Of a DNA stretch of 64,000 bases, positions 11,044 to 21,751 are shown in pieces (position 1 is the first letter of the stretch; every line of letters begins with the position of its first letter). A program made the translations under genes and the position numbers. Source of the DNA: Neptuniibacter marinus (GTDB lineage Bacteria; Pseudomonadota; Gammaproteobacteria; Pseudomonadales; Balneatricaceae); NCBI RefSeq assembly GCF_001597725.1, contig NZ_LUTR01000017.1, positions 1 to 64,000 of the forward strand. Reading direction: 5' to 3'. The notes beneath the pieces were generated by a model. The model was not told the DNA's origin. It did not search any database and was given only the letters and a program-made list of their open reading frames with translations.

Positions 11044-11300
11044 GCGTAAACGGGTCTCAAATCCAGTAAATAAAGTTGATTCGTAAGATACATGAAATAG
11101 CGCAAAATTTACAGCGTCATATCAGGGCTCAAAAACCAACAAAAACACCTAGATTGTAATATTTAATGTTTATAACCATAGTCGGTCAGCAGATACGCCA
11201 ATTCTATCGAATTGTTACCTCTGCTGTTTTCTATTAGCCATTCATCCGTAATATTCGTTATCATCACACTATTATTGACGCTTATTTAAGGAATTACCCG

Positions 11301-11732
11301 ATGTCTGATTTACATGGTTATTACTTAGAAGACCTTGAAGTAGGAATGAACGCTTCATTTGCCAAAACTATCACCGACGCCGATGTTTGTCTGTTTGCAG
11401 GAATATCTGGCGATACAAATCCAGTACATATAAACGATGAATACGCAAAAACAACCATGTTTGGCAAACGCATTGTTCACGGTATGTTTAGCGCAGCGCT
11501 TATCTCTACTGTAGCGGGTACAAAATTACCAGGACCTGGCGCCATTTACATTGATCAACAGATCAAATTTAAAGCACCTGTTTTCATTGGTGATACAGCT
11601 AATGCTCTCCTCACCGTTGAAGAAATTGATATGCGCCGTAAACGAGTAAAATGCAAAACAGAAGTTTATGTAGGCGACAAAATAGTTGCGACCGGTAGCG
11701 CCACATTTATGGTTGATAAACGCGAAGCTTAA
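11301..11732 (+). CDS. MaoC family (R)-specific enoyl-CoA hydratase, PhaJ-like
   Basis: A 143-residue hot-dog-fold protein predicted to hydrate trans-2-enoyl-CoA to (R)-3-hydroxyacyl-CoA. The hydratase-2 motif is clear: FAGISGDTNPVHIND supplies the catalytic Asp and His, followed by FGKRIVHGM. This size and motif fit PhaJ-type enzymes that link fatty-acid oxidation with PHA or membrane lipid synthesis. AAGGAA precedes the ATG by eight bases. It is divergent from fabV and ends with its own strong terminator. The exact substrate is unknown. Confidence 0.9.
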   Translation: MSDLHGYYLEDLEVGMNASFAKTITDADVCLFAGISGDTNPVHINDEYAKTTMFGKRIVHGMFSAALISTVAGTKLPGPGAIYIDQQIKFKAPVFIGDTANALLTVEEIDMRRKRVKCKTEVYVGDKIVATGSATFMVDKREA

Positions 11733-11748
11733 ATTCACCTATACGATT

Positions 11749-11788
11749 AAGCACCACTTTCTTTATAAAATGGTGCTTATCGTTTTTT
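11749..11788 (+). terminator. Intrinsic terminator after MaoC gene
   Basis: The stem AAGCACCA/TGGTGCTT has a 14-nt loop and is followed by six T residues after a four-base gap. Confidence 0.85.
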
Positions 11789-11972
11789 CTATTCTGAAAC
11801 AGGCGCTCCCTCACTTCCCTTTTCTTCGCATCAAAAAACACTCCCTAAAGACAGTTTCATTTCTTAGTGCTAACTGACCTAAATCAAACCTGTAATTCAT
11901 ACTTTAGTTCATTGATAAGTTTTTACTGTTCCGTAAAATGTGCGAAAAAAAATAACAACAAGAAATACGGAT

Positions 11973-12452
11973 ATGAAACGAATACTAATTAGTGCCTGCA
12001 TGCTCGGAGAAAAAGTTCGCTTCGATGGTGGCCATCACCTAATTAATCACCCGAATCTACAGCGCTGGCAAGAAGAGGGACGTTTAGTACCTATCTGCCC
12101 CGAAATATCAGGTGGATTAGCAACACCACGCCCTCCTGCTGAAACCCAGTGTAAATTCCCGATACTTATCACTACAAAAGAGGGGAAAGATGTTACGCCG
12201 CAGTATTTAAGTGGTGCGGAAAAAACCCTCGAGATAGCCAGACGTGAAGGCGTAGTTTGTGCCTTAATGAAGGCCAAAAGCCCCTCCTGTGGCAATAATC
12301 AAATCTATGATGGTAACTTCACAAACACTTTAACTGATGGTGCAGGTGTGGCAGCGGCTGAACTCTTAAGAAACGGCATTCCTGTTTTTAACGAAAAACA
12401 ACTTGCAGAACTCTTTGCTTTTATCGAAGATTCAGAAAGAATCACCGCTTAA
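11973..12452 (+). CDS. DUF523 family protein, TudS-like (thiouracil desulfurase-like)
   Basis: A 159-residue protein. Members of DUF523 include TudS, a [4Fe-4S] enzyme that removes sulfur from 2-thiouracil. The three conserved cysteines expected to hold the cluster are present: in ISACMLG, in the CPEISGG motif, and in KSPSCGN. The family N-terminus (MKRILISAC) fixes the start at the ATG 11973, not an in-frame GTG 33 bases upstream. It is followed after 23 bp by mscS, suggesting co-transcription. Desulfurase activity is inferred, since not every DUF523 member has been tested. Confidence 0.85.
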   Translation: MKRILISACMLGEKVRFDGGHHLINHPNLQRWQEEGRLVPICPEISGGLATPRPPAETQCKFPILITTKEGKDVTPQYLSGAEKTLEIARREGVVCALMKAKSPSCGNNQIYDGNFTNTLTDGAGVAAAELLRNGIPVFNEKQLAELFAFIEDSERITA

Positions 12453-12475
12453 TCATTTTTCCGCAGAGGCTAGTA

Positions 12476-13315
12476 ATGGAGCAAGAACTTCAAAATGAGT
12501 TAGAAACAATTACCAAGCTTAGTAATATGGTTATCGAATTTTTCGTCAACTATAGCTTCCAAGTAATTGGCGCCATTATTATTTTCCTATTGGGCCTCAT
12601 CGTTGCCCGCTGGATAGCAAAAATTGTCTTAAGACTATGTGAAAAGAAAAATGTTGATGTCACTTTAAGCCTCTTTATTTCTAGCTGCGTTAAGCTCTTT
12701 ATTATCGCAATGGTGCTTATTGTTTGCTTAGGAAAATTTGGTATTAGTGTTGCCCCTTTCGTGGCCGCTATAGGTGCTATTTCATTAAGTTTAGGCTTAG
12801 CATTACAAGGGGTTTTCTCCAACTATGGCGCAGGCTTTACCATCATAATAACCCGCCCTTTTGTTGTTGGAAATACCATAAATATCAATAATATATCCGG
12901 CATAGTTAAAGAGATACGCTTAGCTTACACCATCCTTGACACAGAAGATGGAGAGATGATAACTATCCCCAACAAACATATTGTAGGTGAAGTTATCATT
13001 AATTCATTCCAATATAAAATTGTCGAGTCTAGCGTTGGCATCAGTTATCAGTGCAAACCTGAAGAAGCAATTAACGTAATTAATCACGCCCTTTCGCAAT
13101 TTGTTGAGATTCCAACAACCCCAGCGCCTCAAGTAGGCGTCGAGGCTTTTGCCGACTCATCTATCAATATTGGTTATCGTTATTGGGTGCCTACTGAACG
13201 CTATTTTGAGGTTCAATACCAAGTTAACTTAGCCGTATACAATGCATTACAAGAAAGCAAAATAGTTATTCCATTCCCGCAACGAGAAGTCACTTTAACT
13301 CAAGCAGCTTCATAA
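12476..13315 (+). CDS. mscS: Small-conductance mechanosensitive channel MscS
   Basis: An inner-membrane channel that opens under membrane tension and protects against hypo-osmotic shock. It has 279 residues, close to E. coli MscS. Three N-terminal membrane helices are visible at about 20-45, 60-85 and 90-125. The third is the pore-lining Gly/Ala-rich helix (AIGAISLSLGLALQGVFSN). The beta domain (FVVGNTININNISGIV, MITIPNKHIVG) and the cytoplasmic cage region follow. A GAGG site precedes the ATG, and a weak hairpin follows the stop. Confidence 0.93.
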   Translation: MEQELQNELETITKLSNMVIEFFVNYSFQVIGAIIIFLLGLIVARWIAKIVLRLCEKKNVDVTLSLFISSCVKLFIIAMVLIVCLGKFGISVAPFVAAIGAISLSLGLALQGVFSNYGAGFTIIITRPFVVGNTININNISGIVKEIRLAYTILDTEDGEMITIPNKHIVGEVIINSFQYKIVESSVGISYQCKPEEAINVINHALSQFVEIPTTPAPQVGVEAFADSSINIGYRYWVPTERYFEVQYQVNLAVYNALQESKIVIPFPQREVTLTQAAS

Positions 13316-13345
13316 CTTTCATTTTTACTTGGCAGTTCAAGCACT

Positions 13346-13369
13346 GGCACCTACAATGTGCCTCGTTTT
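13346..13369 (+). terminator. Weak terminator after mscS
   Basis: A short GGCAC/GTGCC hairpin with a 7-nt loop is followed by TCGTTTTG. The stem is short, so part of the transcription may run into proS. Confidence 0.4.
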
Positions 13370-13398
13370 GTTAATGAATTCTTCGATTGAGTAATAAT

Positions 13399-15123
13399 AT
13401 GCGCACAAGCCAATATCTCATTTCCACGGTTAAGGAAACTCCATCTGACGCAGAAGTTGTTAGCCATCAGCTAATGTTACGCGCAGGCATGATTCGCAAA
13501 GCTGCTTCAGGCTTATACAGCTGGCTACCACTAGGTCTACGAGCCCTTCGTAAAGTAGAAAGGATCGTGCGAGAAGAGATGGATAAATCAGGTGCACTAG
13601 AAGTTTTAATGCCCGCGATCCAACCGGCTGAGCTTTGGCAGGAATCCGGTCGTTGGGAGATGTACGGCCCAGAACTGTTGCGGGTTAAAGATCGCCATAA
13701 TCGCGAATTTTGCGTAGGCCCTACGCATGAAGAGGTAATTACAGACCTTATCCGCCGCGAAATTAAAAGTTATAAACAACTACCAGCTAACTTTTATCAG
13801 GTTCAAACGAAGTTCCGCGATGAAATACGCCCCCGTTTCGGCGTAATGCGCTCACGGGAATTTATTATGAAGGATGCCTATTCCTTTCATGTAGGTACTG
13901 AGTCGCTACAACAAACTTACGATTTGATGTATCAAACCTATAGCGCGATCTTCAACCGTTTAGGTTTAGACTTCCGCCCAGTATTAGCAGATACGGGCTC
14001 TATCGGCGGTGCAACCTCCCACGAGTTTCACGTTTTAGCAGAATCAGGCGAAGATGATATCGCCTTTTCAAACGTTAGTGACTATGCGGCCAATATTGAA
14101 TTAGCCGAAGCGCTCTCTCCTGCAGGCGAGCTCGCAGCTCCGACCGTTGAAATGACAATAGTTGATACGCCTAACGCTAAAACCATTGATGAGCTAGTGA
14201 CACAGTTTAATGTGCCTATCGAAAAAACAATCAAAACACTGTTTGTTGTGGCTTCGGATGCCTGTGAGGCCGATTTCGTCGCTCTTTTAGTTCGTGGTGA
14301 TCACGAACTCAATGAGATCAAAGCAGAGAAATTACCTGAAGTTGCAGAGCCTCTAGAGTTTGCGGAAGAAGAGCAAATTCGCAATTTAATTGGTGCAGGC
14401 CCTGGCTCTCTTGGCCCAGTAGGTTTAGAGATTCCTGTGATAGCCGACCGTACAGTAGCCAAAACATCAGACTTCAGCGCTGGTGCTAATGCAGACGGCA
14501 AACACTATTTCGGTATCAACTGGAACCGCGATGTAGATCTTCCACAGGTCGCTGATATTCGTAACGTCGTCGAAGGTGACCCAAGCCCTTGCGGTGAAGG
14601 CTCCATTGAAATTAAGCGCGGTATTGAAGTCGGTCACATCTTCCAGCTTGGCCAAAAGTACTCTGAAGCTTTAGAAGCTAAAGTCCTCGACCAAAACGGT
14701 AAATCTGTCGTTATGGATATGGGCTGTTACGGCATAGGTGTATCACGTGTTATTGCTGCAACCATTGAGCAAAATCATGACGAGAGCGGCATTATCTGGC
14801 CAGAAAGCATTGCGCCTTTCCATATTGCACTCATTCCTCTTCAGTATGACAAATCTGATGAGGTCAAAGCATTGACCGATAAAATGTATAGAGACCTCCA
14901 ACAAGCCGGTTATGACGTCATTCTGGATGACCGCGATAAAAAGACCAGCCCAGGCGTGAAATTTGCGGACATGGATCTGATGGGTATTCCCCACCGCGTT
15001 GTCATCTCACCACGAGGCTTAGAAACAGGGACATTGGAATATAAAGGCCGTCGTGATGCAGAAAAACAAGACGTGAAAGTCGACGATCTCATGTCTGTTT
15101 TAGCGGAACGCATCAACCTGTAA
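13399..15123 (+). CDS. proS: Prolyl-tRNA synthetase, bacterial type
   Basis: Charges tRNA-Pro. It is a class II synthetase of 574 residues with motif 1 ([17 protein letters not shown]), motif 2 ([26 protein letters not shown]) and motif 3 ([12 protein letters not shown]). The long insert between motifs 2 and 3 (about residues 220-405) is the editing domain that clears Ala-tRNA-Pro, which marks the bacterial form. Homologues start MRTSQY, so the ATG at 13399 is chosen over an in-frame TTG at 13387. It ends in a strong terminator. Confidence 0.97.
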   Translation: MRTSQYLISTVKETPSDAEVVSHQLMLRAGMIRKAASGLYSWLPLGLRALRKVERIVREEMDKSGALEVLMPAIQPAELWQESGRWEMYGPELLRVKDRHNREFCVGPTHEEVITDLIRREIKSYKQLPANFYQVQTKFRDEIRPRFGVMRSREFIMKDAYSFHVGTESLQQTYDLMYQTYSAIFNRLGLDFRPVLADTGSIGGATSHEFHVLAESGEDDIAFSNVSDYAANIELAEALSPAGELAAPTVEMTIVDTPNAKTIDELVTQFNVPIEKTIKTLFVVASDACEADFVALLVRGDHELNEIKAEKLPEVAEPLEFAEEEQIRNLIGAGPGSLGPVGLEIPVIADRTVAKTSDFSAGANADGKHYFGINWNRDVDLPQVADIRNVVEGDPSPCGEGSIEIKRGIEVGHIFQLGQKYSEALEAKVLDQNGKSVVMDMGCYGIGVSRVIAATIEQNHDESGIIWPESIAPFHIALIPLQYDKSDEVKALTDKMYRDLQQAGYDVILDDRDKKTSPGVKFADMDLMGIPHRVVISPRGLETGTLEYKGRRDAEKQDVKVDDLMSVLAERINL

Positions 15124-15148
15124 TTCAGATACGATCTACTATGTAGAA

Positions 15149-15177
15149 TAAAACGGGCCTAGTAGGCCCGTTTTTTT
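15149..15177. terminator. Intrinsic terminator after proS
   Basis: The stem ACGGGCCTA/TAGGCCCGT is followed by seven T residues. The T run overlaps the stop region of the convergent HDOD gene. The A run on the other side allows use in both directions. Confidence 0.9.
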
Positions 15178-16246
15178 ATATCTCGGATTTACCTTTATTA
15201 TTAGGATACAAATCATGGTATTCATCAATACTTGATCCTACTTCGGTCAACCGCCACACCAATTCAAAATCAGTAATCTCCCCTCCCTGATGAAGGCTAT
15301 GCAATTCAGCAAATCGATTGCCCAGAAATAACGCTATAGATTCAGGTAATTTCAAATCCCCTAGCTCCGCCCCCTGGCAGTCTAATATAGGCTGATACCA
15401 ACGCACTGGCAGCCGCCAAAACTCACAGGCCTGACGCGTCAACGCATCAGAATAATCATTTAATAGATGACTAAACACTTGAGGGTGAGGCTCTATATTT
15501 TCATCGCTGTGTAACTCAACTAACTTCCTAAAGATCATCAACTTACCTATATCGTGAATCAAACCAACGAAATAAGATAAACTAGGATCAGCATTGATCT
15601 TTAGAGCAATTTTTCGGGCATTTTCCGCAACCTCAGAAGAATGCTCCCACAACGCTTTGCCGAAGGTCTCAAAATAATAGCTATTCACTTCAAATTTATC
15701 GGCTAACAACGACGACATAACTATACTTTTAAGCCGCTCTTCTCCCAATAAGCTAAGCGCATGACTGAGGTCTTTAATCTCCATGTCAGAGGCTACAAAT
15801 AGCGGGGAATTAGCAATGGAGATTATTTTACCCGCTAAAGCAGGATCTTCCTGAATCGCCGTAATAATCTTACTTTGCACCCTTTCGGCACTCAGTAGGT
15901 CGGCCATAAGCGTTAATGCTGTTTTAGACAACTTAGGTATAGATTCATCACTTAAACCGATCAACTCCTCATCTAACGAGGCTCTTAGCAAACGTTCTTG
16001 CGCTTTCGATGCTTCAGAATCTAATACCCTAACCCCTAACAAGCTACTGATAAAAGTTAAACTAAGCTCTCTCGCATTACGTAAAGGCTTAATTCCATAA
16101 TTTTCACTTTCCAAAGAGGGGCATTCACTATCCGTCTGTTGTACTTTTTGCGCTTCGGTCGTTGCATTTAGTGGCTCCGACTTAGCAACCGGAGTATTTT
16201 CTTGATGAGCTTTGTGACCAAAAAAAGCTTTTATCTGCTCAAACAT
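15176..16246 (-). CDS. HDOD domain signalling protein
   Basis: A 356-residue cytoplasmic protein. The first ~95 residues are poorly conserved (FEQIKAFFGHKAH and a Gln/Ser-rich linker). An HDOD domain covers about 105-300 (KLSKTALTLMADLL, EDPALAGKIISIANSP, LSHALSLLGEERLKSIVMSS), including FVGLIHDIGKLMIF. In that last segment an HD pair is preserved, but HDOD proteins are generally regulators without shown hydrolase activity. They often act in c-di-GMP, chemotaxis or stress networks. AGGG lies eight bases before the ATG. acyP and yihY lie upstream on the same strand. Confidence 0.88.
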   Translation of the reverse strand: MFEQIKAFFGHKAHQENTPVAKSEPLNATTEAQKVQQTDSECPSLESENYGIKPLRNARELSLTFISSLLGVRVLDSEASKAQERLLRASLDEELIGLSDESIPKLSKTALTLMADLLSAERVQSKIITAIQEDPALAGKIISIANSPLFVASDMEIKDLSHALSLLGEERLKSIVMSSLLADKFEVNSYYFETFGKALWEHSSEVAENARKIALKINADPSLSYFVGLIHDIGKLMIFRKLVELHSDENIEPHPQVFSHLLNDYSDALTRQACEFWRLPVRWYQPILDCQGAELGDLKLPESIALFLGNRFAELHSLHQGGEITDFELVWRLTEVGSSIDEYHDLYPNNKGKSEI

Positions 16247-16305
16247 ACCATAACCCTGCTCACTCGGGTTCTCATTAACCCTACATATATAGCAAAGCCT
16301 ACAAT

Positions 16306-16590
16306 CTACTCAAAATCAACAATCACAAAAGGATAGGGTAGTTCCTGCAACGCTTTCTGCTTACTTTTAACTTCAGCCACTACCGCAAGCTCTGGACCTT
16401 GGCTAAGCCAAGCCTCAAGCTGCCTTACCGCCAGCTCATCGCCAGACACCATTAACTCGACACTTGAATCAGGCAGATTTCTAACCCAACCGCTCAAGCC
16501 TAATGACTCAGCTTGCTCTTGAGTTGATTTTCGAAACCAGACACCTTGCACTCGACCTATCACAATCGCATGGAGGCAAATTTCCACCAT
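16306..16590 (-). CDS. acyP: Acylphosphatase
   Basis: A 94-residue enzyme that hydrolyses acyl-phosphate bonds. The two catalytic residues of the ferredoxin-like fold are in place: Arg20 in GRVQGVWFR and Asn38 in GWVRNLPDSSVE. GGAG lies six bases before the ATG. It sits between yihY and an HDOD gene on the same strand, a loose cluster without evident functional link. Confidence 0.94.
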   Translation of the reverse strand: MVEICLHAIVIGRVQGVWFRKSTQEQAESLGLSGWVRNLPDSSVELMVSGDELAVRQLEAWLSQGPELAVVAEVKSKQKALQELPYPFVIVDFE

Positions 16591-16642
16591 TCTAATCTCC
16601 GTAAAATATATTAAATGCCAAAACTAAGACGCTTTGCATTGT

Positions 16643-17857
16643 TTAAGCACTAACAAACAACTGCTCCATATAAATCGAAAACGTATCTTTTTCCGCAAGA
16701 TGGACATCTTGCAAACGTTTCTCCAATTCTCGCTCCCAAGCCGCCGCAGCGCTAGCCTGCAAAGGTGCTGGTGTGGGCCAAGGCAACAAATCATTAAGCT
16801 CATAAAGCGATAAACTCGACATACTACGACTCAATAGGTATTCCCCTTGATCACTGCGTTTAATAATTCCCTCCTCAATCAACAGAGTTATATATGTATC
16901 CCAACGCCCTTGATCTAATGTATCCACTTCCTGCAACAAACACCGGTCAGTGACCGCTGCACCTTCATTTTGCGCTTTCCAAAGCCGGTATAAAACTGCA
17001 ACCACGGTATACAGGTGCGGTATAGTTTTACCTTTATCTACTGGCCGATAAACCGTAATACAGCGGGTTAACTCTGCCCCCATCAGAATAATTACCCAAC
17101 TGATAAAGATCCAAAGAAGAAACAAAGGAACTGCGGCAAACGCACCATATATCAACTCATAAGAGGGAAACTGAGTCACAAAGGCAGCAAAACCACGTTT
17201 TGCGGTTTCAAACAGCAAAGCCACGACAACACCACCAATCAAAGCACTTTTCAAAGGAACACGGCAGTTCGGAACGGCAACATAAATCAGCGTAAATGCA
17301 GCAGCAGAAAACAAAGTAGGTAACAAACTTAACAAACGACCTCTTCCTACAAGTTCTGTGGCAGAGGAAATAAAAGGTAAAGATGCAATATAAGAGGTAA
17401 GCAACAGACCTAAACCAATTAGAATAGGACCTAAACTTAAAATAGCCCAATAGAGTAAAAAGCTTGATAGCCCTTTGCGCGGCTCTGATACACGCCAAAT
17501 ACGATTGAACGCCGCCTCTATATTCTTCATCATCATGATCGACGTTACCGCTAATACAGCAATACCAACCGCCGTTAATTTACGCGCCTGAGATGAAAAA
17601 TCGGTTAAATAATCCTGCACCACTGCACCGGTTGTTGGTACAAAATTTTGGAATACCCAGCCTTGTAGCTCCTGTCCAACCCCTTGAAAAGATGGCACCG
17701 CGGCCAACATCGCGTAGGAAACTGTCATTAAAGGCACTACCGCAAATAGCGTGGTATAAGTTAATGCCGCTGAATTCAAAATCCCTTGGTTATGACGAAA
17801 CTGGGCAAAAAGGTACCTCAGAAACAGTAGATAGGGATGGTTAAACAATCTGCTCAT
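16643..17857 (-). CDS. YihY family inner-membrane protein
   Basis: A 404-residue polytopic membrane protein of the YihY/BrkB family, once misnamed ribonuclease BN. Six hydrophobic segments occupy about residues 30-265 (ALTYTTLFAVVPLMTVSYAM, SIMMMKN, FISWVIILMGAELT). The last ~130 residues form a soluble winged-helix-like tail (YRLWKAQNEGAAVTDRCLLQ, EEGIIKRSDQGEYLLSR). AAGGAG precedes the ATG at good spacing. The molecular role of the family is not established. Confidence 0.9.
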   Translation of the reverse strand: MSRLFNHPYLLFLRYLFAQFRHNQGILNSAALTYTTLFAVVPLMTVSYAMLAAVPSFQGVGQELQGWVFQNFVPTTGAVVQDYLTDFSSQARKLTAVGIAVLAVTSIMMMKNIEAAFNRIWRVSEPRKGLSSFLLYWAILSLGPILIGLGLLLTSYIASLPFISSATELVGRGRLLSLLPTLFSAAAFTLIYVAVPNCRVPLKSALIGGVVVALLFETAKRGFAAFVTQFPSYELIYGAFAAVPLFLLWIFISWVIILMGAELTRCITVYRPVDKGKTIPHLYTVVAVLYRLWKAQNEGAAVTDRCLLQEVDTLDQGRWDTYITLLIEEGIIKRSDQGEYLLSRSMSSLSLYELNDLLPWPTPAPLQASAAAAWERELEKRLQDVHLAEKDTFSIYMEQLFVSA

Positions 17858-18032
17858 AACACTCCTTTAAACAGCGTTCAAAAATACACTAAGTAATAGG
17901 TACCTAAAAAGGTGATTCACTCATGAAATCTATCTTATAGCCGTATACAATGATGCAAAATAACCTAACATGTTAAATCAATCATCCGTTTTACTTCGAT
18001 TGATTAATAATTAATAAGTACGGTATAGCACA

Positions 18033-18984
<952 letters not shown>

Positions 18985-19009
18985 ACCTAACAACATTGAG
19001 AACTCTCTT

Positions 19010-19447
19010 TTGAAAGCATACATACCAGACGACCATAATTACGCCGCTAAAGCCCTTTTTAGCAGACGAGTAACAGTTACCAGTTACACCGCTTTATTAG
19101 GCTGGTTTATCTTATGGCATATGTTTTTAATTCCAGTACCTACCGGTCATCCATGGGTGATCAGTTTACTTCATATGTTGCCACTACTCGCATTTATTCG
19201 TGTCATTATTACAGGGAATCCTCGCGGCCACGCTTGGCTATGCTTCGTATTATTACTGCCATTTATTCAGTCAGTTTTAGCTGCAACCAACCCCAATACG
19301 TTTATCTATGGGCTAGGTTACTCGCTGTTAGTCGGCACGCTGTTCACCAGCTCAATGATGTATGCACGCTGGCAGAGCCGCTACAACAAACAGTTAGCCC
19401 ATTGGGATAATGAAAAGAAAGCAAACAGCAAAAACCCAGAAAGCTAA
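19010..19447 (+). CDS. DUF2069 inner-membrane protein
   Basis: A small membrane protein of about 145 residues with four hydrophobic segments (YTALLGWFILWHMFLIPV, WVISLLHMLPLLAFIRVIIT, LCFVLLLPFIQSVLAA, YGLGYSLLVGTLFTSSMMYA). Family members follow wrbA in related genomes. There is no ATG in a sensible place. The frame opens inside wrbA, and the only ATGs after wrbA fall within the first membrane helix. A TTG at 19010, 25 bp after the wrbA stop, is the best start. The end overlaps the upstream region of the cysteine desulfurase gene. Function unknown. Confidence 0.78.
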   Translation: MKAYIPDDHNYAAKALFSRRVTVTSYTALLGWFILWHMFLIPVPTGHPWVISLLHMLPLLAFIRVIITGNPRGHAWLCFVLLLPFIQSVLAATNPNTFIYGLGYSLLVGTLFTSSMMYARWQSRYNKQLAHWDNEKKANSKNPES

Positions 19448-19481
19448 ACGTCGCTCAACAACTTATTCGCTAGAGAGAGTC

Positions 19482-21182
19482 ATGACGGCCTCAGATCAAG
19501 CAAAGAAACAAACCCTAGAACAGGTACGCAACCAGTTTCCTATTTTAGAACAGCAGGTTAATGGCAGCCCTCTTATCTATCTAGATAACGCCGCGACGAC
19601 GCAAAAGCCAAGTGTTGTTATTGAGAGCGTAAATAATTACTACGCCACATTTAATGCCAATGTGCATAGGGCAAGCCATGCTTTAAGCACCGAGGCAACC
19701 GGTAAGTTTGAAGCCGCTCGCGACACCGTCGCCCATTTTTTAAACGCTAAAAGCAGTAAAGAGATCATCTGGACCCGCGGCACAACTGAAGCAATCAACC
19801 TAATTGCCAATAGCTGGGGAAGCTATTTAAAGCCTGAAGACGAAATTATACTCAGCCCTCTAGAGCATCACGCCAACATTGTTCCTTGGCAATTGCTCGC
19901 ACAGAGAAGCGGCGCGATTATTAAAGTTATTCCACTGTTAGCGAGTGGCGATCTTGATATACAGGCCTATAAAACCTTACTTACCCATAAAACTCGCCTT
20001 GTTGCTATTACTCATGTATCTAATGCCATAGGTACGATTAATCCCGTTAAGCAGATCATATCTTTAGCTCACGATGCAGGCGCTTTAACCTTAATTGATG
20101 GAGCACAAGCGCTCCCTCATTTTCAAGTCGATGTAAACGACCTAGATGTAGATTTTTATGTTTTTTCAGCACATAAATTATACGCGCCAACAGGCATAGG
20201 GGTGCTTTATGGGAAACAACAATTATTAGAAGCCATGCCTCCATGGCAAGCGGGTGGAGAGATGATCTCTCAAGTGAGTTTCAGCGAAACCACCTTTAAT
20301 GATTTACCTTTTAAATTTGAAGCGGGCACACCTAACATCTCTGGCGCTATAGGACTTGCCTCCGCTATTGAATGGCTACAAGCCCAAGATAGGCACCTAC
20401 TTGAACAGCATGAAACTAGCTTATATAAAGCTGCACTTGATGGTTGTTCTCAAATTAAAGGATGGCAGCGGATCGCATCACCCCAAAAGTCTGTAAGCCT
20501 CATCTCTTTCACTTTAGCTCATCAACATCAACAAGATATTGGCTATCTGCTAGATCAACAAAGTATTGCTGTTCGCACTGGTCATCACTGTGCGATGCCC
20601 CTCATGCAAGCTCTTGGTTTATCAGGTACTACACGGGTATCTTTTGCTTTCTATAATACGCTTAATGAGGTAGAAAATTTCGTCACAGCATTAGATATGA
20701 TTAGCCGTGATGAGTCAGCTTTAGTTACCTCTAATTCTAAAGGCACCCAGTCTACTCATACGATAGAGGAAGCAAAAAAAGGGTTGTTCGATAAATTACT
20801 CAGCTTACAGGATTGGAATGCCCGTTATCGTGAAATCATGCTACAAGGCAAACAACTGCAGAGCTTAGCTGAACATCTCAAAACAGATGCCAATAGAATA
20901 AAGGGCTGTGAAAGTAACACTTGGCTGCTTTATGAACTAGGGCAAGATCAGCGTATACAATTGAGAGCAGACTCAGACGCCCGTATTATTCGCGGTCTAT
21001 TAGCCTTAATATTAGATCTATTTCATAATAAAACAGCACAACAGATCCAAGATATTGATATAGAATCCATTTTTAATCAGCTATCCTTAGAACGCCATTT
21101 AAGCCCCTCACGCGGCAATGGTATTCGCGCAGTAGTCGATAAAATTTATCAATTAGCCGCAAAGCAAACAGATAGCTCTTAA
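19482..21182 (+). CDS. csdA: Cysteine desulfurase fused to SufE/CsdE sulfur acceptor
   Basis: A 566-residue fusion. Residues ~10-410 are a class V PLP enzyme of the SufS/CsdA group: IYLDNAATTQKP, SPLEHHANIVPW, the PLP lysine in FSAHKLYAPTG near 229, and the catalytic Cys in RTGHHCAMPL near 370. Residues ~430-560 are a complete SufE/CsdE-type acceptor with its active Cys in IKGCESNTWL near 476. In E. coli CsdA and CsdE are separate proteins. Joining them would let persulfide pass within one chain. The ATG with AGAGAGAG upstream is preferred over an in-frame start 72 bases earlier that lies inside the DUF2069 gene. Confidence 0.93.
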   Translation: MTASDQAKKQTLEQVRNQFPILEQQVNGSPLIYLDNAATTQKPSVVIESVNNYYATFNANVHRASHALSTEATGKFEAARDTVAHFLNAKSSKEIIWTRGTTEAINLIANSWGSYLKPEDEIILSPLEHHANIVPWQLLAQRSGAIIKVIPLLASGDLDIQAYKTLLTHKTRLVAITHVSNAIGTINPVKQIISLAHDAGALTLIDGAQALPHFQVDVNDLDVDFYVFSAHKLYAPTGIGVLYGKQQLLEAMPPWQAGGEMISQVSFSETTFNDLPFKFEAGTPNISGAIGLASAIEWLQAQDRHLLEQHETSLYKAALDGCSQIKGWQRIASPQKSVSLISFTLAHQHQQDIGYLLDQQSIAVRTGHHCAMPLMQALGLSGTTRVSFAFYNTLNEVENFVTALDMISRDESALVTSNSKGTQSTHTIEEAKKGLFDKLLSLQDWNARYREIMLQGKQLQSLAEHLKTDANRIKGCESNTWLLYELGQDQRIQLRADSDARIIRGLLALILDLFHNKTAQQIQDIDIESIFNQLSLERHLSPSRGNGIRAVVDKIYQLAAKQTDSS

Positions 21183-21234
21183 GATAATTAATATTTAAAT
21201 ATTCTGACTATTTTTAACAAGTAATGGAGTAAAG

Positions 21235-21705
21235 ATGAGCAATTTCACTGATGTTTCCTATCTAAATACAGTTTTCGGAAACGAGAAAGGGGATATGCAA
21301 AACCCTAATTGGGAAAAGTCAGCCAAACAGCTACACCTTATCCAAGAAGAACTTGCAGAGCTTGTTGAAGGTATAGAAAAAAAAGACATGTCTGAAATAC
21401 GTGATGCGGTCGCCGATATTCTGGTAGTGACTTACGGTATGGCACATATTATGGGCATTGATGCCGACAAAGATATGGCAGCGGTTCAAGCAAGCAACTT
21501 ATCAAAGCTGTGTAAAACCCAAGCAGAGATCGACAAAACGCTCGCCTTCTACCGAAATGAAAAAGGCCTAGATGTTTATGCCGGCGGTGAACTTCCAGAA
21601 GCCTATGTAAAATCCACAAAAGACCAAACCGGCAGTGATGGTAAGTTCTACCCAGCTCACAAGTTCTTAAAAAACACTAACTGGCATGAACCTGTACTAG
21701 ACTAA
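21235..21705 (+). CDS. MazG-like all-alpha NTP pyrophosphohydrolase
   Basis: A 156-residue protein of the MazG/dUTPase all-alpha superfamily. The metal-binding helices are seen as IQEELAELVEGIE (ExxE) and RDAVADILVVTYG (DxxAD-type), the usual Mg-binding pairs for nucleotide pyrophosphate hydrolysis. The C-terminal half (DKTLAFYRNEKGLDVY, GKFYPAHKFLKN) is shared with phage-like MazG proteins and may bind the base. GGAG precedes the ATG. It follows the csd fusion by 52 bp and may be co-transcribed. The substrate nucleotide cannot be read from sequence. Confidence 0.85.
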   Translation: MSNFTDVSYLNTVFGNEKGDMQNPNWEKSAKQLHLIQEELAELVEGIEKKDMSEIRDAVADILVVTYGMAHIMGIDADKDMAAVQASNLSKLCKTQAEIDKTLAFYRNEKGLDVYAGGELPEAYVKSTKDQTGSDGKFYPAHKFLKNTNWHEPVLD

Positions 21706-21751
21706 CAACACTCGTTTGCAGATATTAAACCTACTATATTTGGATTAACCG

